A DNA stretch of 36,071 bases from Fimenecus stercoravium (GCA_018711545.1 DVIC01000082.1:1-36071); one strand, 5' to 3'; positions 13,396-22,208 are shown, numbered from the stretch's first letter. Notes: generated by a model not told the origin, from the letters alone. Translations and numbers: made by a program.

Positions 13396-15147
13396 ATGAT
13401 GAAGATCGTTGTGGGCGCAGGCTCCTGCGGCATTGCCGCAGGCGCGCAGAAGGTCTATGACGCGCTGAAAAGCCTTTTGCCCGAAAACGCGGCGCTGTCC
13501 GTTACGGGCTGCAACGGCATGTGCTTTGCCGAGCCGATCGTGGATCTGTATGATGAAAACGGTGCGCTTACGCGCCTTACGCGCGTCGGCGAAGCGGATG
13601 CGCCCCGCATTGCCGAAGCGGTGAAAAACAATGACCTTGCGGCGATCGCGGATCTGAAGATCTCCGATGACGACGCACAGTTTTTAGAGAAGCAGACGCG
13701 CATCGCTCTGCGCCACTGCGGCGTGATCAATCCCGAAAGCATCGAAGAATATGAAAACGCGGGCGGCTACACGGCTATCCGCCGCGCGCTTTTCGATATG
13801 ACGCCTGAAACGGTCATTGAGGAGATCAAGACATCGGGACTTGCCGGGCGCGGCGGCGCGGGCTTCCCGACATGGTTCAAATGGAATGCCGCGCGCAATG
13901 CCGAGGGTGAGGAAAAATACCTCATCTGCAACGCCGATGAGGGCGACCCCGGCGCATTTATGGACAGGGCCGTCATTGAGGGCGACCCGCACGGGCTCAT
14001 AGAAGGGATGCTCATCGGCGCATATGCCATCGGCGCCAAAGAGGCGATCGTGTACGTCCGCGCGGAATATCCGCTTGCGATCCGGCGCCTTACGCGCGCG
14101 ATCAAACAGGCGGAAGAAAAAGGCTATCTCGGCGACAATATCTTCGGCAGCGGTTACAAGTGCACCATGCGCATCAAGGCGGGCGCAGGCGCGTTCGTCT
14201 GCGGCGAGGAGACCGCGCTGATCGAGTCCTTGGAGGGCAGCCGCGGCATGCCGCGCTTAAAGCCGCCTTTCCCCGCCGAAGCAGGGTATTGGCACAAGCC
14301 TTCAAATATCAACAATGTCGAGACTTTTGCAAATGTCCCGTGGATCCTCGAAAACGGCGGTGAAGCCTTTGCCGCCATGGGTACCGAGGGCAGCAAGGGC
14401 ACGAAAGTTTTCGCCTTGACAGGTAAGATCCGCCGCGGCGGGCTTGTCGAGATCCCTATGGGCAAAACGCTGCGCGATGTGATTTTTGACATCGGCGGCG
14501 GCATCCGCGACGGCAAACGCTTTAAGGCGGTCCAGATGGGCGGCCCGTCGGGCGGGTGTATCCCCGAAAGCCTTTTGGATACCGTTATCGACTACAAGGC
14601 GCTGGGCGCCACGGGCGCGATCATGGGTTCCGGCGGCATGGTCGTTATGGACGAGAGCACCTGCATGGTCGGTATGGCGAAATTCTTCCTTGATTTCACG
14701 GCAAAAGAGTCCTGCGGCAAGTGTGTGCACTGCCGGCTCGGCACCAAGCGGATGCTCGAAGTCCTTACCCGCATCACCGAAGGGTCGGGGCGGGAAGGCG
14801 ACATCGAGCTTTTGGAGGAGCTTTGTGCCGGCATCAAGGACGGCGCGCTGTGCGGCTTGGGGCAGACTGCGCCCAACCCCGTGCTCACGACCATCCGCTA
14901 TTTCCGCGATGAATTTGAAGCGCACATCCGCGACAAACGCTGTCCTGCCGGCGAGTGCGCAGCGCTCACGACCTATTCCATCAACCCCGAAAAGTGTATC
15001 GGCTGCACCAAATGTGCGCGCGGCTGCCCGGTCGGGGCGATCACGGGTACGGTCAAGCATCCGCACCAAATTGACGCGGCGCTGTGTATCAAGTGCGGCA
15101 AATGTGTCGAGAACTGCAACTTCGGCGCAGTGGAGGTAAACGCATGA
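13396..15147 (+). CDS. NuoF-like NADH-binding flavoprotein with C-terminal ferredoxin domain, StnB-type
   Basis: This is the FMN- and NADH-binding subunit expected to exchange electrons with NAD(H). The 583-aa protein has an N-terminal thioredoxin-like [2Fe-2S] domain (C11, C39, C43; TGCNGMC). The flavin/NADH Rossmann-like core follows, with GLAGRGGAGFPTWFKW (about 146-161) and CNADEGDPGAF. The NuoF [4Fe-4S] motif is ESCGKCVHCRLGTKRM plus CGLGQTAPNP. A C-terminal 2x[4Fe-4S] ferredoxin domain closes it (CIGCTKCARGCP, CIKCGKCVENCN). This layout equals HydB/HndC/StnB. ATG at 13396 has AGGAGGG 9 nt upstream. Its end overlaps the next gene by 4 nt (ATGA). Confidence 0.92.
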   Translation: MMKIVVGAGSCGIAAGAQKVYDALKSLLPENAALSVTGCNGMCFAEPIVDLYDENGALTRLTRVGEADAPRIAEAVKNNDLAAIADLKISDDDAQFLEKQTRIALRHCGVINPESIEEYENAGGYTAIRRALFDMTPETVIEEIKTSGLAGRGGAGFPTWFKWNAARNAEGEEKYLICNADEGDPGAFMDRAVIEGDPHGLIEGMLIGAYAIGAKEAIVYVRAEYPLAIRRLTRAIKQAEEKGYLGDNIFGSGYKCTMRIKAGAGAFVCGEETALIESLEGSRGMPRLKPPFPAEAGYWHKPSNINNVETFANVPWILENGGEAFAAMGTEGSKGTKVFALTGKIRRGGLVEIPMGKTLRDVIFDIGGGIRDGKRFKAVQMGGPSGGCIPESLLDTVIDYKALGATGAIMGSGGMVVMDESTCMVGMAKFFLDFTAKESCGKCVHCRLGTKRMLEVLTRITEGSGREGDIELLEELCAGIKDGALCGLGQTAPNPVLTTIRYFRDEFEAHIRDKRCPAGECAALTTYSINPEKCIGCTKCARGCPVGAITGTVKHPHQIDAALCIKCGKCVENCNFGAVEVNA

Positions 15148-17972
15148 GTTTGATTCAAATTACCATAGATAACCATCCGTTGCAGGTGGAGGCGGGCACA
15201 ACGCTGCTCGCCGCCGCCACGGCAAACGGATTGAAAATACCGAACCTCTGCTTTGACGGCAGGGTGGAATTGTACGGCGCATGCGGGCTGTGCGTTGTCG
15301 AGGTGGAGGGTACGCCCAAATTGCAGCGCGCCTGCTCGACCAAAGCACGCGACGGCATGGTCGTGCATACCGACACCGAGCGCGTTGTGCGCGCACGCAA
15401 AATGGCGCTGGAGCTGCTTTTGTCCGACCATGACGGCGACTGCAAAGCGCCCTGCACCAAGGCGTGCCCGGCGGGCACGGACTGCCAGGGGTATGTGGGG
15501 CTCATTGCCAACGGCGAATACACCGAGGCGACGCGCCTTATCAAAGAAAAGATCCCGCTGCCCTCGTCCATCGGGCGCGTGTGCCCGCACCCCTGTGAAA
15601 AGGAGTGCCGCCGCCGCTTTGTGGATGAGCCGGTCTCCATTGCAGCCCTCAAAGCCTTCGCCTCCGATATGGATATGGCGAGTAGCACACCGTTTGTTCC
15701 TTTTGTCGAACCCGACACGGGTAAGCGCGTCGCCGTGGTCGGCGGCGGCCCCGGCGGGCTTACTGCGGCCTATTTCCTGCGCCGTCAGGGGCATGCTGTC
15801 ACCGTATTGGACGCGATGCCGAAAATGGGCGGGATGCTGCGCTACGGCATCCCCGAATACCGTCTGCCCAAAGCCCTCTTAGATCGAGAGATCGCGCAGA
15901 TCGCCGCGCTCGGCGTGAAAATGCAAAATAACGTCCGTGTCGGCGAACAAGTGACGCTCCAAGATCTGCAAAACGAATATGATGCCGTGGTGCTCGCGGC
16001 GGGCGCATGGCGCTCAAGTGAGATGCGCGTACCCGGTGAGGATGCCTCCCGTGTGGTGGGCGGCATTGACTTCCTGCGTACGGTGGCGCTCGGCGAGCCG
16101 ATGGAGATCGGCGACTGCGTGGCGGTCGTCGGCGGCGGCAACACCGCTATGGACGCCTGCCGCACGGCGGTGCGCCTGGGCGCAAAGCACGTCTCCGTGC
16201 TTTATCGCCGTTCGCGTGAGGAGATGCCGGCGGAGGATATTGAGATCCGCGAAGCGACCGAAGAGGGCGTGGAATTCCGTTTCCTGACGACGCCGGTCAA
16301 ATTTAAAGACTGCGGCGATACGGTGCAGGCGACCTTGCAGAAAATGCAGCTCGGCGCACCGGATATAAGCGGCAGACGCCGCCCCGAACCGATTGAAGGC
16401 GCGGTAGAAACCGCAGAATTTGATACGGTCATTATGGCGATCGGGCAGCAGCCCGACCTTGCGGGCTTCGAGGCGGTCGAGGCGACCAAACGCAACACCA
16501 TCGCCGCCGATGAAGAAACCTTCCGCACCTCCCTGCCCAAAGTCTTCGCGGTGGGCGACATGACCAACCGCGGCGCATCCATTGCCATTGCCGCCATCGG
16601 CGAAGCGCAGAAAGCCGCCCTTGTGATCGACCGATTCTTAAACGGCGAGGAAGCGCGTTATAAAAAGCCGTTTTTGGTGGAACGCACGCTGCCCGTGGAA
16701 TTTTTTGAAAAATTTCCCAAGGCGCCGCGCGTGGAAATGCCTGTGCGCCCGGCAAACGAACGTAAGACCGACTTCGGCGAGGTCGCACTCGGGCTTTCCG
16801 AGGCGGCGGCGAAGAAAGAAGCCACGCGCTGCCTCGAATGCGGCTGTCACGATTATTTTGAGTGCAAGCTGATCGAATACGCCAACGAATATGACGTGAA
16901 GCCCGAACGCTTCGCGGGCGAAAAGCACCATCGCAACGAGGAGGATCTGAATTCCCTCATCGCGCGCAACACCGACAAATGCATTTTGTGCGGGCTTTGC
17001 GTGCGTGTGTGCGACGAGGTCATGGGCAAAACGAATTTAGGGCTTCTGGGACGCGGCTTTGATACCGTCGTCAGCCCCGAATTTTCCCTGCCGCTGGAAG
17101 AAAGCAGCTGCATGTTCTGCGGGCAGTGCGTCACCGTCTGCCCGACCGGCGCGCTTCGCGAAAAACAGCCTGTTGCAAAGCGCGTGCCCGTAAAAGAGAA
17201 CAGCGTGAAATCCGTCTGCAATTTCTGTGCGGCGCTGTGCGAGACGGATGTGCGGTATCTCGGTAAGACCGTGATGCGTTCGCTGCCCGTAGGCGATAAA
17301 GGGCTTTTGTGCAAGGGCGGACGTTTCGGCATTTTGGCGGCGAACACACAAATGCCGCCCGCGACAGAAGAACAGCTCGCCGCTCTGTGCGAAAAGATCG
17401 CTTCTTACGGCGAAAGCGTGGCGGTCGTGCTCGGTCCTATGGCAACGCTCGAGGAAGCGGCGTTTGCCAAAGCGCATTTCCCGGCGGTTTATGCCGATGT
17501 GACGGAGCAAAGCGCGAGCTTTGCGGGGCTTCAAATGCTCGGCATTCCATCCGTTGCCGAATATAAGGGTGAAGCGGCGGCGATTTTGCTGGACTGCAAA
17601 AAATCGTCTGCCGTGACGGCGGAATATACGCTCGCGCTTTCCAACGCCTATACGGAAACCGCGACCGAGCAGCTCTTCACCGCGCCCTTTACGGCGCAGG
17701 ACGGCACATACCTGCGCGCCGACGGTACGCGCGCCGTGCAGCGAGCGGCATTCACTTCCGCACTCCCGACTGCTCTTGCGGCGCTCGCCGCACTTTGCGG
17801 CGCACCCGTGCCGGAGGAAAAAACGCTTTTGCAGTCGCTCGAAGCACAGTACCCGATGCTTGCAAATGCAAAAGAATGTGCTACAATAGCAAAAGAAGTG
17901 ATTCGCAGCGGCGGGCAGTATAACTGGAATGACAATGCGCCGGTGATCGCCGACTTCTGCGAGAACTTCTGA
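15144..17972 (+). CDS. 2Fe-2S / GltD-like / NuoG-like fusion, StnA-type transhydrogenase subunit
   Basis: This 942-aa fusion probably joins the NADPH site to the NADH/ferredoxin chain. Domains in order: NuoG-type [2Fe-2S] (C36, C47, C50, C64); a Cys-rich linker (C100-C155); a GltD/NfnB-like flavoprotein with FAD loop GGGPGG (200-205) and NADPH loop GGGNTA (330-335) with YRRSREEMPA (354-363); 2x[4Fe-4S] (C613/616/619/623 and C656/659/662/666); a [4Fe-4S] like that before molybdopterin domains (C692, C695, C699, C723); and a ~200-residue remnant with no molybdopterin-enzyme body. The Sporomusa Stn transhydrogenase is known to pair NuoE- and NuoF-like subunits with such a fusion. No hydrogenase H-cluster motif is present. 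The alternative is a formate-dehydrogenase-linked oxidoreductase subunit. Confidence 0.85.
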   Translation: MSLIQITIDNHPLQVEAGTTLLAAATANGLKIPNLCFDGRVELYGACGLCVVEVEGTPKLQRACSTKARDGMVVHTDTERVVRARKMALELLLSDHDGDCKAPCTKACPAGTDCQGYVGLIANGEYTEATRLIKEKIPLPSSIGRVCPHPCEKECRRRFVDEPVSIAALKAFASDMDMASSTPFVPFVEPDTGKRVAVVGGGPGGLTAAYFLRRQGHAVTVLDAMPKMGGMLRYGIPEYRLPKALLDREIAQIAALGVKMQNNVRVGEQVTLQDLQNEYDAVVLAAGAWRSSEMRVPGEDASRVVGGIDFLRTVALGEPMEIGDCVAVVGGGNTAMDACRTAVRLGAKHVSVLYRRSREEMPAEDIEIREATEEGVEFRFLTTPVKFKDCGDTVQATLQKMQLGAPDISGRRRPEPIEGAVETAEFDTVIMAIGQQPDLAGFEAVEATKRNTIAADEETFRTSLPKVFAVGDMTNRGASIAIAAIGEAQKAALVIDRFLNGEEARYKKPFLVERTLPVEFFEKFPKAPRVEMPVRPANERKTDFGEVALGLSEAAAKKEATRCLECGCHDYFECKLIEYANEYDVKPERFAGEKHHRNEEDLNSLIARNTDKCILCGLCVRVCDEVMGKTNLGLLGRGFDTVVSPEFSLPLEESSCMFCGQCVTVCPTGALREKQPVAKRVPVKENSVKSVCNFCAALCETDVRYLGKTVMRSLPVGDKGLLCKGGRFGILAANTQMPPATEEQLAALCEKIASYGESVAVVLGPMATLEEAAFAKAHFPAVYADVTEQSASFAGLQMLGIPSVAEYKGEAAAILLDCKKSSAVTAEYTLALSNAYTETATEQLFTAPFTAQDGTYLRADGTRAVQRAAFTSALPTALAALAALCGAPVPEEKTLLQSLEAQYPMLANAKECATIAKEVIRSGGQYNWNDNAPVIADFCENF
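17860..17887 (+). promoter_or_regulatory. Promoter inside the end of the stnA-like gene, for the B12 operon
   Basis: TTGCAA (17860-17865) and an extended -10, TGCTACAAT (hexamer 17882-17887), are 16 bp apart in an AT-rich patch of an otherwise GC-rich coding sequence. Transcription from here would enter the cobalamin riboswitch about 100 nt later. Confidence 0.5.
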
Positions 17973-17990
17973 TCTAAAATTTCAAATTCT

Positions 17991-18168
17991 GCTTACAGGT
18001 GCTTCGCGGCGTTGAACGCTTTGGGCGAAGTGAAAAGGGAACACGGTGTGAATCCGTGACAGCCCCCGCTACTGTAAACGGTATGGCGCTGCTATTTGCC
18101 ACTGAAGCAAACGCTTTGGGAAGGCGGCGGCGTCTCAAGCCGTAAGCCAGGAGACCTGCCTGTAAGCT
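17991..18168 (+). promoter_or_regulatory. Cobalamin (B12) riboswitch
   Basis: The element is closed by GCTTACAGGT (17991-18000) and CCTGTAAGC (to 18167). It holds the conserved AAAAGGGAA, GGTGTGAATCC and GACAGCCCCCGCTACTGTA (the B12-box core), CACTG, GGGAAGGCG, and AGCCAGGAGACCTGCC. Binding of adenosylcobalamin normally represses the downstream genes. A terminator at 18248-18277 suggests control of transcription. It lies 19 nt after the transhydrogenase operon and about 170 nt before two exported proteins. Confidence 0.96.
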
Positions 18169-18247
18169 AAGGCAAAATTCTTTCGGTGGGAGAGAAGTAT
18201 GCGAATATAACGGCAAAGGCGCGCGGCGTCTTCCTTTTGTTCGCATC

Positions 18248-18277
18248 AAGCGGGGCTCTCACGAGCCCCGCTTTTTT
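18248..18277 (+). terminator. Riboswitch-controlled terminator
   Basis: AAGCGGGGCTC and GAGCCCCGCTT form a perfect 11-bp stem with a TCAC loop (18248-18273), followed by a T-run. It lies between the B12 riboswitch and its gene. Confidence 0.93.
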
Positions 18278-18341
18278 GCGGAAAGGAGGGAAGCAGCACC
18301 AAAATTTACGCTTCTGACAAAAACGAAAGGAAGATAACGCC

Positions 18342-19472
18342 ATGAAAAAAACAATCTCGATCCTTTTGTCCGTTCTCCTTGTGTGCGCGTTACTCACGAC
18401 GACCGTGTTTGCCGCGCCGGCCGATCCGCAGCAGACGCTCACTGCGTGGCTGCAAAATGCGGACAACACGCAGTTTGATTATACGGACACAAGCTACCCC
18501 GACAGCCTTGTGGACTGGACGGCTTTCACGCTCGCGCAGTCGGGCGCCGCGCCCGATGCGGCGTATGCCGATTATATCGACGAAGCCGTCGCAAACAGCT
18601 TTGATTCGCTTTATCCGAGCGACCTTGCCCGCCTCGTGTTGAGTACGACCGCCTGTGGGCTTGACGCGCGGGCAATCGGCGGGCACGACCTGCTCGAAGC
18701 GCTCGGCGCGGTGGATTATGCGTCGCAGGTTTATTTGAGCAGCCTTGCATTTCCACTGCTCGCGATGGATTTCAGCGCATCATTCGATTTCCCCGACAGC
18801 ACAAAGCAGAGCATTATAAATACGCTTCTCGCCGCGCAGCAGGCGGACGGTGGGTTCCCCTATTGCAGCGTAGATGAAGGCTGGGGGATCTCTTCCGACT
18901 GCGACACGACCGCCATGGCAGTGCAGGCGCTCGCACCGTATTATGAAACGGACGAAACCGTGCGCGAGGCGGTGGACAAAGCGCTCGTATATCTTAAAGC
19001 ACAGCAGTTTGATACCGGCGCGTTCGGAAGCCCCGTATTCGGCACCCAAAGCGGCGAGAGCACCGCGCAGGTGATTTTGGCACTGTGTGCGCTCGGGCTC
19101 GACCCGACCGCCGAAGAATACTGCAAAAACGGCGTATCGCCTGTGGCGGCGCTGGAAAGCTTTATTTCCGAAAACGGCGGCGGCTTGAATTACGCCAACA
19201 CCGAAGACCCCTTGACGACCTATCAGCTTTTGCAGGCGTATGAGGCCTATGCGCGCTTCCAAAACGGTGAACCGACCTTGTTCACCTATACGGCGCGCCC
19301 TTCCGAGCCCGCAACAGAGCCGGCGACCGATACGACTGCGCCGGGAACCGAATCCGAACCGCCCGCCGAAACGGCGGAGATCCCGAATACGGGCGCTGCT
19401 GTTCCCGCAACTGCTGCTTTGGCGCTGCTTGCCGCCGCAGCCGTGCTGACGATGCAAAAGAAACATGCGTAA
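18342..19472 (+). CDS. Exported alpha/alpha-barrel protein, intrinsic-factor alpha-domain-like, cell-wall anchored
   Basis: This is probably a surface B12-binding protein. The 376 aa comprise a signal peptide (1-24, ending VFAAP) and a helical-repeat domain (about 27-320) of the squalene-cyclase/prenyltransferase type. That fold is shared by the alpha domain of intrinsic factor and transcobalamin. Repeat hallmarks are AQQADGGFPY, DCDTTAMAVQALAPYYE, GESTAQVILALCALGLDP and GGGLNYANTEDPLTTYQLLQ. A Thr/Pro/Glu-rich stalk follows, then a sortase-like signal IPNTG (347-351), a hydrophobic helix and KKHA. The cobalamin riboswitch upstream supports a B12 role. AAAGGAAG precedes the ATG. B12 binding is inferred; no sortase gene is in the window. 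Confidence 0.8.
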   Translation: MKKTISILLSVLLVCALLTTTVFAAPADPQQTLTAWLQNADNTQFDYTDTSYPDSLVDWTAFTLAQSGAAPDAAYADYIDEAVANSFDSLYPSDLARLVLSTTACGLDARAIGGHDLLEALGAVDYASQVYLSSLAFPLLAMDFSASFDFPDSTKQSIINTLLAAQQADGGFPYCSVDEGWGISSDCDTTAMAVQALAPYYETDETVREAVDKALVYLKAQQFDTGAFGSPVFGTQSGESTAQVILALCALGLDPTAEEYCKNGVSPVAALESFISENGGGLNYANTEDPLTTYQLLQAYEAYARFQNGEPTLFTYTARPSEPATEPATDTTAPGTESEPPAETAEIPNTGAAVPATAALALLAAAAVLTMQKKHA

Positions 19473-20187
19473 CGCGATGAGAAAACAACGCATTTTGCGC
19501 GGGTTTACCGCCATGCTCGCCTGTGCGCTTTTGTTGAGCGCCTGCGGCAAGGCGGAGAATGCCGCTGTCCCGACGACCGCAGCCGGGCAAACGGTAACGG
19601 ACGCGGAAACGCAGACCACTGCCGTCGGCGTGACCGAAGCACAGGATGGGCAGACGCAGGCAGCCGAAACGGGTGATGCGCAGGGAGCGCCGAGCAGTGC
19701 ACAGGATAACGGCTCGGCGCAAAACGGCGCGGGCAACGCAAATACAGCCGTCCCGACAACGGCAGCCGCAGCCGTGCAGCAGCCCGCAGAACCCGCTGCC
19801 GATACCGTAACCTTAACGGTCAGCTTTCAAACGGCGGTGGATTACGGGATCTTGAACGACCCCGCTTTTGCAGGCGTTCTGCCCGCAAACGGGTATTTCC
19901 TGCAAAATGCCGCCGTTGAGATCGAAGCAGGGGAGTCTGCCTTAGACGTGCTCAAACGCACGCTGCGGGCAAATCATATCGTGTATTCGATTGCTTCGTC
20001 GAGCGGCTATGTGCGCAGCATCGGCGGCCTTGCGGAACGAGACTGCGGTGCGCAGAGCGGTTGGCTTTACCGCATCAACGGCGAATTCATGAACTATTCA
20101 AGTAAATACTGCAAGCTGCAAGCGGGCGATGTTCTGGAATTCCTATATACCTGCTCGCCCGGCGATGTGGGGAACATCCCATTTTAA
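19465..20187 (+). CDS. DUF4430 lipoprotein, transcobalamin beta-domain-like
   Basis: This is probably the second half of a surface B12 binder. The 240-aa protein has a lipoprotein signal with lipobox LLSAC (Cys27) and a long Ala/Thr/Gln/Glu-rich linker (28-~110). A DUF4430 domain follows (about 112-240) with GESALDVLKRTL, YVRSIGGLAERDCG and SGWLYRINGEFMNYSS, then KLQAGDVLEFLYTC. DUF4430 corresponds to the small C-terminal beta domain of transcobalamin and intrinsic factor. It overlaps the preceding gene by 8 nt, so it shares its riboswitch. No strong ribosome binding site is seen, so translation is probably coupled; an in-frame ATG at 19477 is an alternative start. Confidence 0.82.
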   Translation: MRNAMRKQRILRGFTAMLACALLLSACGKAENAAVPTTAAGQTVTDAETQTTAVGVTEAQDGQTQAAETGDAQGAPSSAQDNGSAQNGAGNANTAVPTTAAAAVQQPAEPAADTVTLTVSFQTAVDYGILNDPAFAGVLPANGYFLQNAAVEIEAGESALDVLKRTLRANHIVYSIASSSGYVRSIGGLAERDCGAQSGWLYRINGEFMNYSSKYCKLQAGDVLEFLYTCSPGDVGNIPF

Positions 20188-20194
20188 CCATATA

Positions 20195-20224
20195 AAAAGC
20201 GCACCGGCACGGGTGCGCTTTTTT
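20195..20224 (+). terminator. Terminator of the B12-protein operon
   Basis: AAGCGCACC (20197-20205) pairs with GGTGCGCTT (20212-20220), followed by TTTTTT. Confidence 0.9.
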
Positions 20225-20312
20225 AGCCTGCCGCACAACTCGACATTTTCGACCGGATTGTTAACAAACTGTAAATTCCGATGTCTGCAATATGAAAAAA
20301 TATCCGTTTTCC

Positions 20313-20341
20313 TTGTTCTTCGCGGCAAGTTGTGCTATGAT
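20313..20341 (+). promoter_or_regulatory. Promoter of metF operon
   Basis: An extended -10, TGCTATGAT (hexamer 20336-20341), lies 17 bp after a weak -35, TTGTTC (20313-20318). The AT-rich gap upstream of metF has no other candidate. Confidence 0.55.
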
Positions 20342-20404
20342 ACATGGTGCAAATGATGGATTTTCGGCGTTTTTGCGAGGAAAACGCAGTTTGGACGGTA
20401 ACGT

Positions 20405-21265
20405 ATGGATCTGATGGAAAAATTTCGCAGCAAACAGCTTGTCGTTTCGTTTGAGGTGTTCCCGCCGAAAAACGACGCGGCGTACGCGCCGGTCGAAGCG
20501 GCAGTGGATGCACTTGCTTCTTTTTCGCCGGACTTTATCAGCGTGACCTACGGCGCAGGCGGCGGTACCTCCGTCAACACGCCGAAGATCGCGGCGCATA
20601 TCGAAAACGATCTGCACATCCCCGCCATGGCGCATCTGACCTGTGCCTCCAGCGACAAACAGACCGTACACAATGTCCTCCAAGATCTTAAGACCCGCGG
20701 CGTGCGCAATGTTTTGGCGCTGCGCGGAGATCTGCCGGAAAATTTTGTGCCGGACGACGACCATTACCGCTACGCTTCCGAACTCGTTAAGGCAGTGCGC
20801 GAATTCGGCGGTTTTACCGTCGGCGCTGCGTGCTACCCGGAAGGGCATGTGGAGGCTGCAAGCCCCGAGCAAGACCTTGAAAACCTCAAGCGCAAGGTAG
20901 ACTGCGGCGTGGACTTCCTCGTAACGCAGATGTTTTTTGACAATTCCGTGCTGTACAGTTTCCTGTACCGCGCGCTGAAGAAGGGGATCGATATTCCCGT
21001 GTGTGCGGGGATCATGCCCGTGATGAATCCCAAGCAGATCGCACGTTCCTGCAAGCTGTCGGGCACTACGCTGCCCGCACGGCTGAAAACGGTCGTCGAT
21101 AAATTCGCAGATGACCCCGAAGCGATGCAGCAGGCGGGCATAGCCTATGCTACCGAGCAGATCATTGAGCTTGTCGCCAACGGCGTTTCAGGCATCCATA
21201 TTTATACCATGAACCGACCCGAAGTCGCGGGCGCGATCATGCGCAATCTCTCGTCCGTCCTGTAA
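20405..21265 (+). CDS. metF: Methylenetetrahydrofolate reductase
   Basis: MetF reduces 5,10-methylene-THF to 5-methyl-THF for methionine synthesis or, in acetogens, the Wood-Ljungdahl methyl branch. The 286-aa TIM-barrel flavoprotein has the early VVSFEVFPPKND strand with the catalytic Glu, DFISVTYGAGGGT (FAD/substrate), MAHLTCASS, VLALRGDLP, and the late CAGIMPVMNPKQIARSC. Length is typical. No MetV partner or methionine synthase is nearby. It is followed 13 nt later by the DUF5685 gene, probably in the same transcript. Confidence 0.94.
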   Translation: MDLMEKFRSKQLVVSFEVFPPKNDAAYAPVEAAVDALASFSPDFISVTYGAGGGTSVNTPKIAAHIENDLHIPAMAHLTCASSDKQTVHNVLQDLKTRGVRNVLALRGDLPENFVPDDDHYRYASELVKAVREFGGFTVGAACYPEGHVEAASPEQDLENLKRKVDCGVDFLVTQMFFDNSVLYSFLYRALKKGIDIPVCAGIMPVMNPKQIARSCKLSGTTLPARLKTVVDKFADDPEAMQQAGIAYATEQIIELVANGVSGIHIYTMNRPEVAGAIMRNLSSVL

Positions 21266-21278
21266 GGGAGGAAGCAGT

Positions 21279-22160
21279 TTGTTCGGGTATGTGCGCATCT
21301 TTAAACCGGAGCTTAAAGTGCGTGAATATGAGGAGTACAAGGCGGTATACTGTACGCTTTGCAAAACGCTCGGTAAGGAATATGGGCTTGTGTCCCGTCT
21401 GCTTTTGAGCTACGATGCAACATTTTATATTTTGCTTCGCGATTGTGCGGCGGATGGTACTCCACAGTATAAAAAGGGACGTTGTCCGTTCAATCCTGCG
21501 AAGGTGTGCAACTATCAGACAGACTGCCCGGAAAGCTACCGCGCCGCTGCGGCGCTGACGGTGATTCTTGCGTATCATAAAGCGCGCGATGACCGCCGCG
21601 ATTCTAAAGGTTTCAAAAAAGCAGCGGCAGCAGTTGCCTGTATAGTACTGCGGGCAAGCTATAAAAAAGCGGCAAAGCGTTATCCGCATTTTGCAGAGAT
21701 CGCCGCAGCTTCCATGGAAAAACAGCAAGTTCTTGAAGCGGCGCAGTGCGACAGTGCCGACCGTGCCGCCGATCCGAGCGCTTCGGCGCTCGCCGCGCTT
21801 TGTACGGCGCATATGCCGGAGGGCGAGCAGCGCCGCGTGACGGAACGCATTGCCTACTGCGTCGGGCGTTGGGTATATCTGATGGATGCTTACGACGACA
21901 TGGAAAAAGATTTAAAAAACGGCGGCTACAACCCGTTCTTGCTGCAATACGGTGTGACTTCTTCTGAAAAATTGCGGCAAGACGACGTGCAGCAGGGCGT
22001 GCTTCGTTCGCTGTACATGACCGAAAACGAAGCCGCTACGACTCTGGCGCTGCTCTCAGGCGGTGTGCGGCGCTCGATCCTGGAAAATATTTTATGTGAC
22101 GGCTTAAACGCGAAAACCGCCGAGATTCGGGAAAAATATCAGGACACACACGCGAAATGA
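21279..22160 (+). CDS. DUF5685 family protein
   Basis: The function is unknown. The 293-aa protein begins with the family-typical FGYVRIFKPELKVREYEEYK, followed by VYCTLCKTLGKEYG, a CxxC-type motif. A later cysteine cluster (CPFNPAKVCNY and DCPES, about 68-87) may bind metal. The rest is mostly helical, with a conserved YLMDAYDDMEKDLKNGGYNP near residues 204-223. No signal peptide or clear membrane segment is seen. TTG at 21279 is the start, 7 nt after GGGAGG. It is followed by a J-domain-like gene, a neighbour I recall for this family. Confidence 0.82.
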   Translation: MFGYVRIFKPELKVREYEEYKAVYCTLCKTLGKEYGLVSRLLLSYDATFYILLRDCAADGTPQYKKGRCPFNPAKVCNYQTDCPESYRAAAALTVILAYHKARDDRRDSKGFKKAAAAVACIVLRASYKKAAKRYPHFAEIAAASMEKQQVLEAAQCDSADRAADPSASALAALCTAHMPEGEQRRVTERIAYCVGRWVYLMDAYDDMEKDLKNGGYNPFLLQYGVTSSEKLRQDDVQQGVLRSLYMTENEAATTLALLSGGVRRSILENILCDGLNAKTAEIREKYQDTHAK

Positions 22161-22208
22161 CCGCCTGAAACGGCTTTTTGCGACCGATACCAAAGAGGTG
22201 AAGACCAC

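Noticed and set aside
12894..17972. [FeFe]-hydrogenase (HydABC) operon
   Set aside because: None of the three H-cluster motifs is present in the large subunit or nearby; the fusion has a GltD-like NADPH flavoprotein instead.
15144..17972. Glutamate synthase small subunit
   Set aside because: The GltD-like part is only the middle of a larger protein, and no large glutamate synthase subunit is present.
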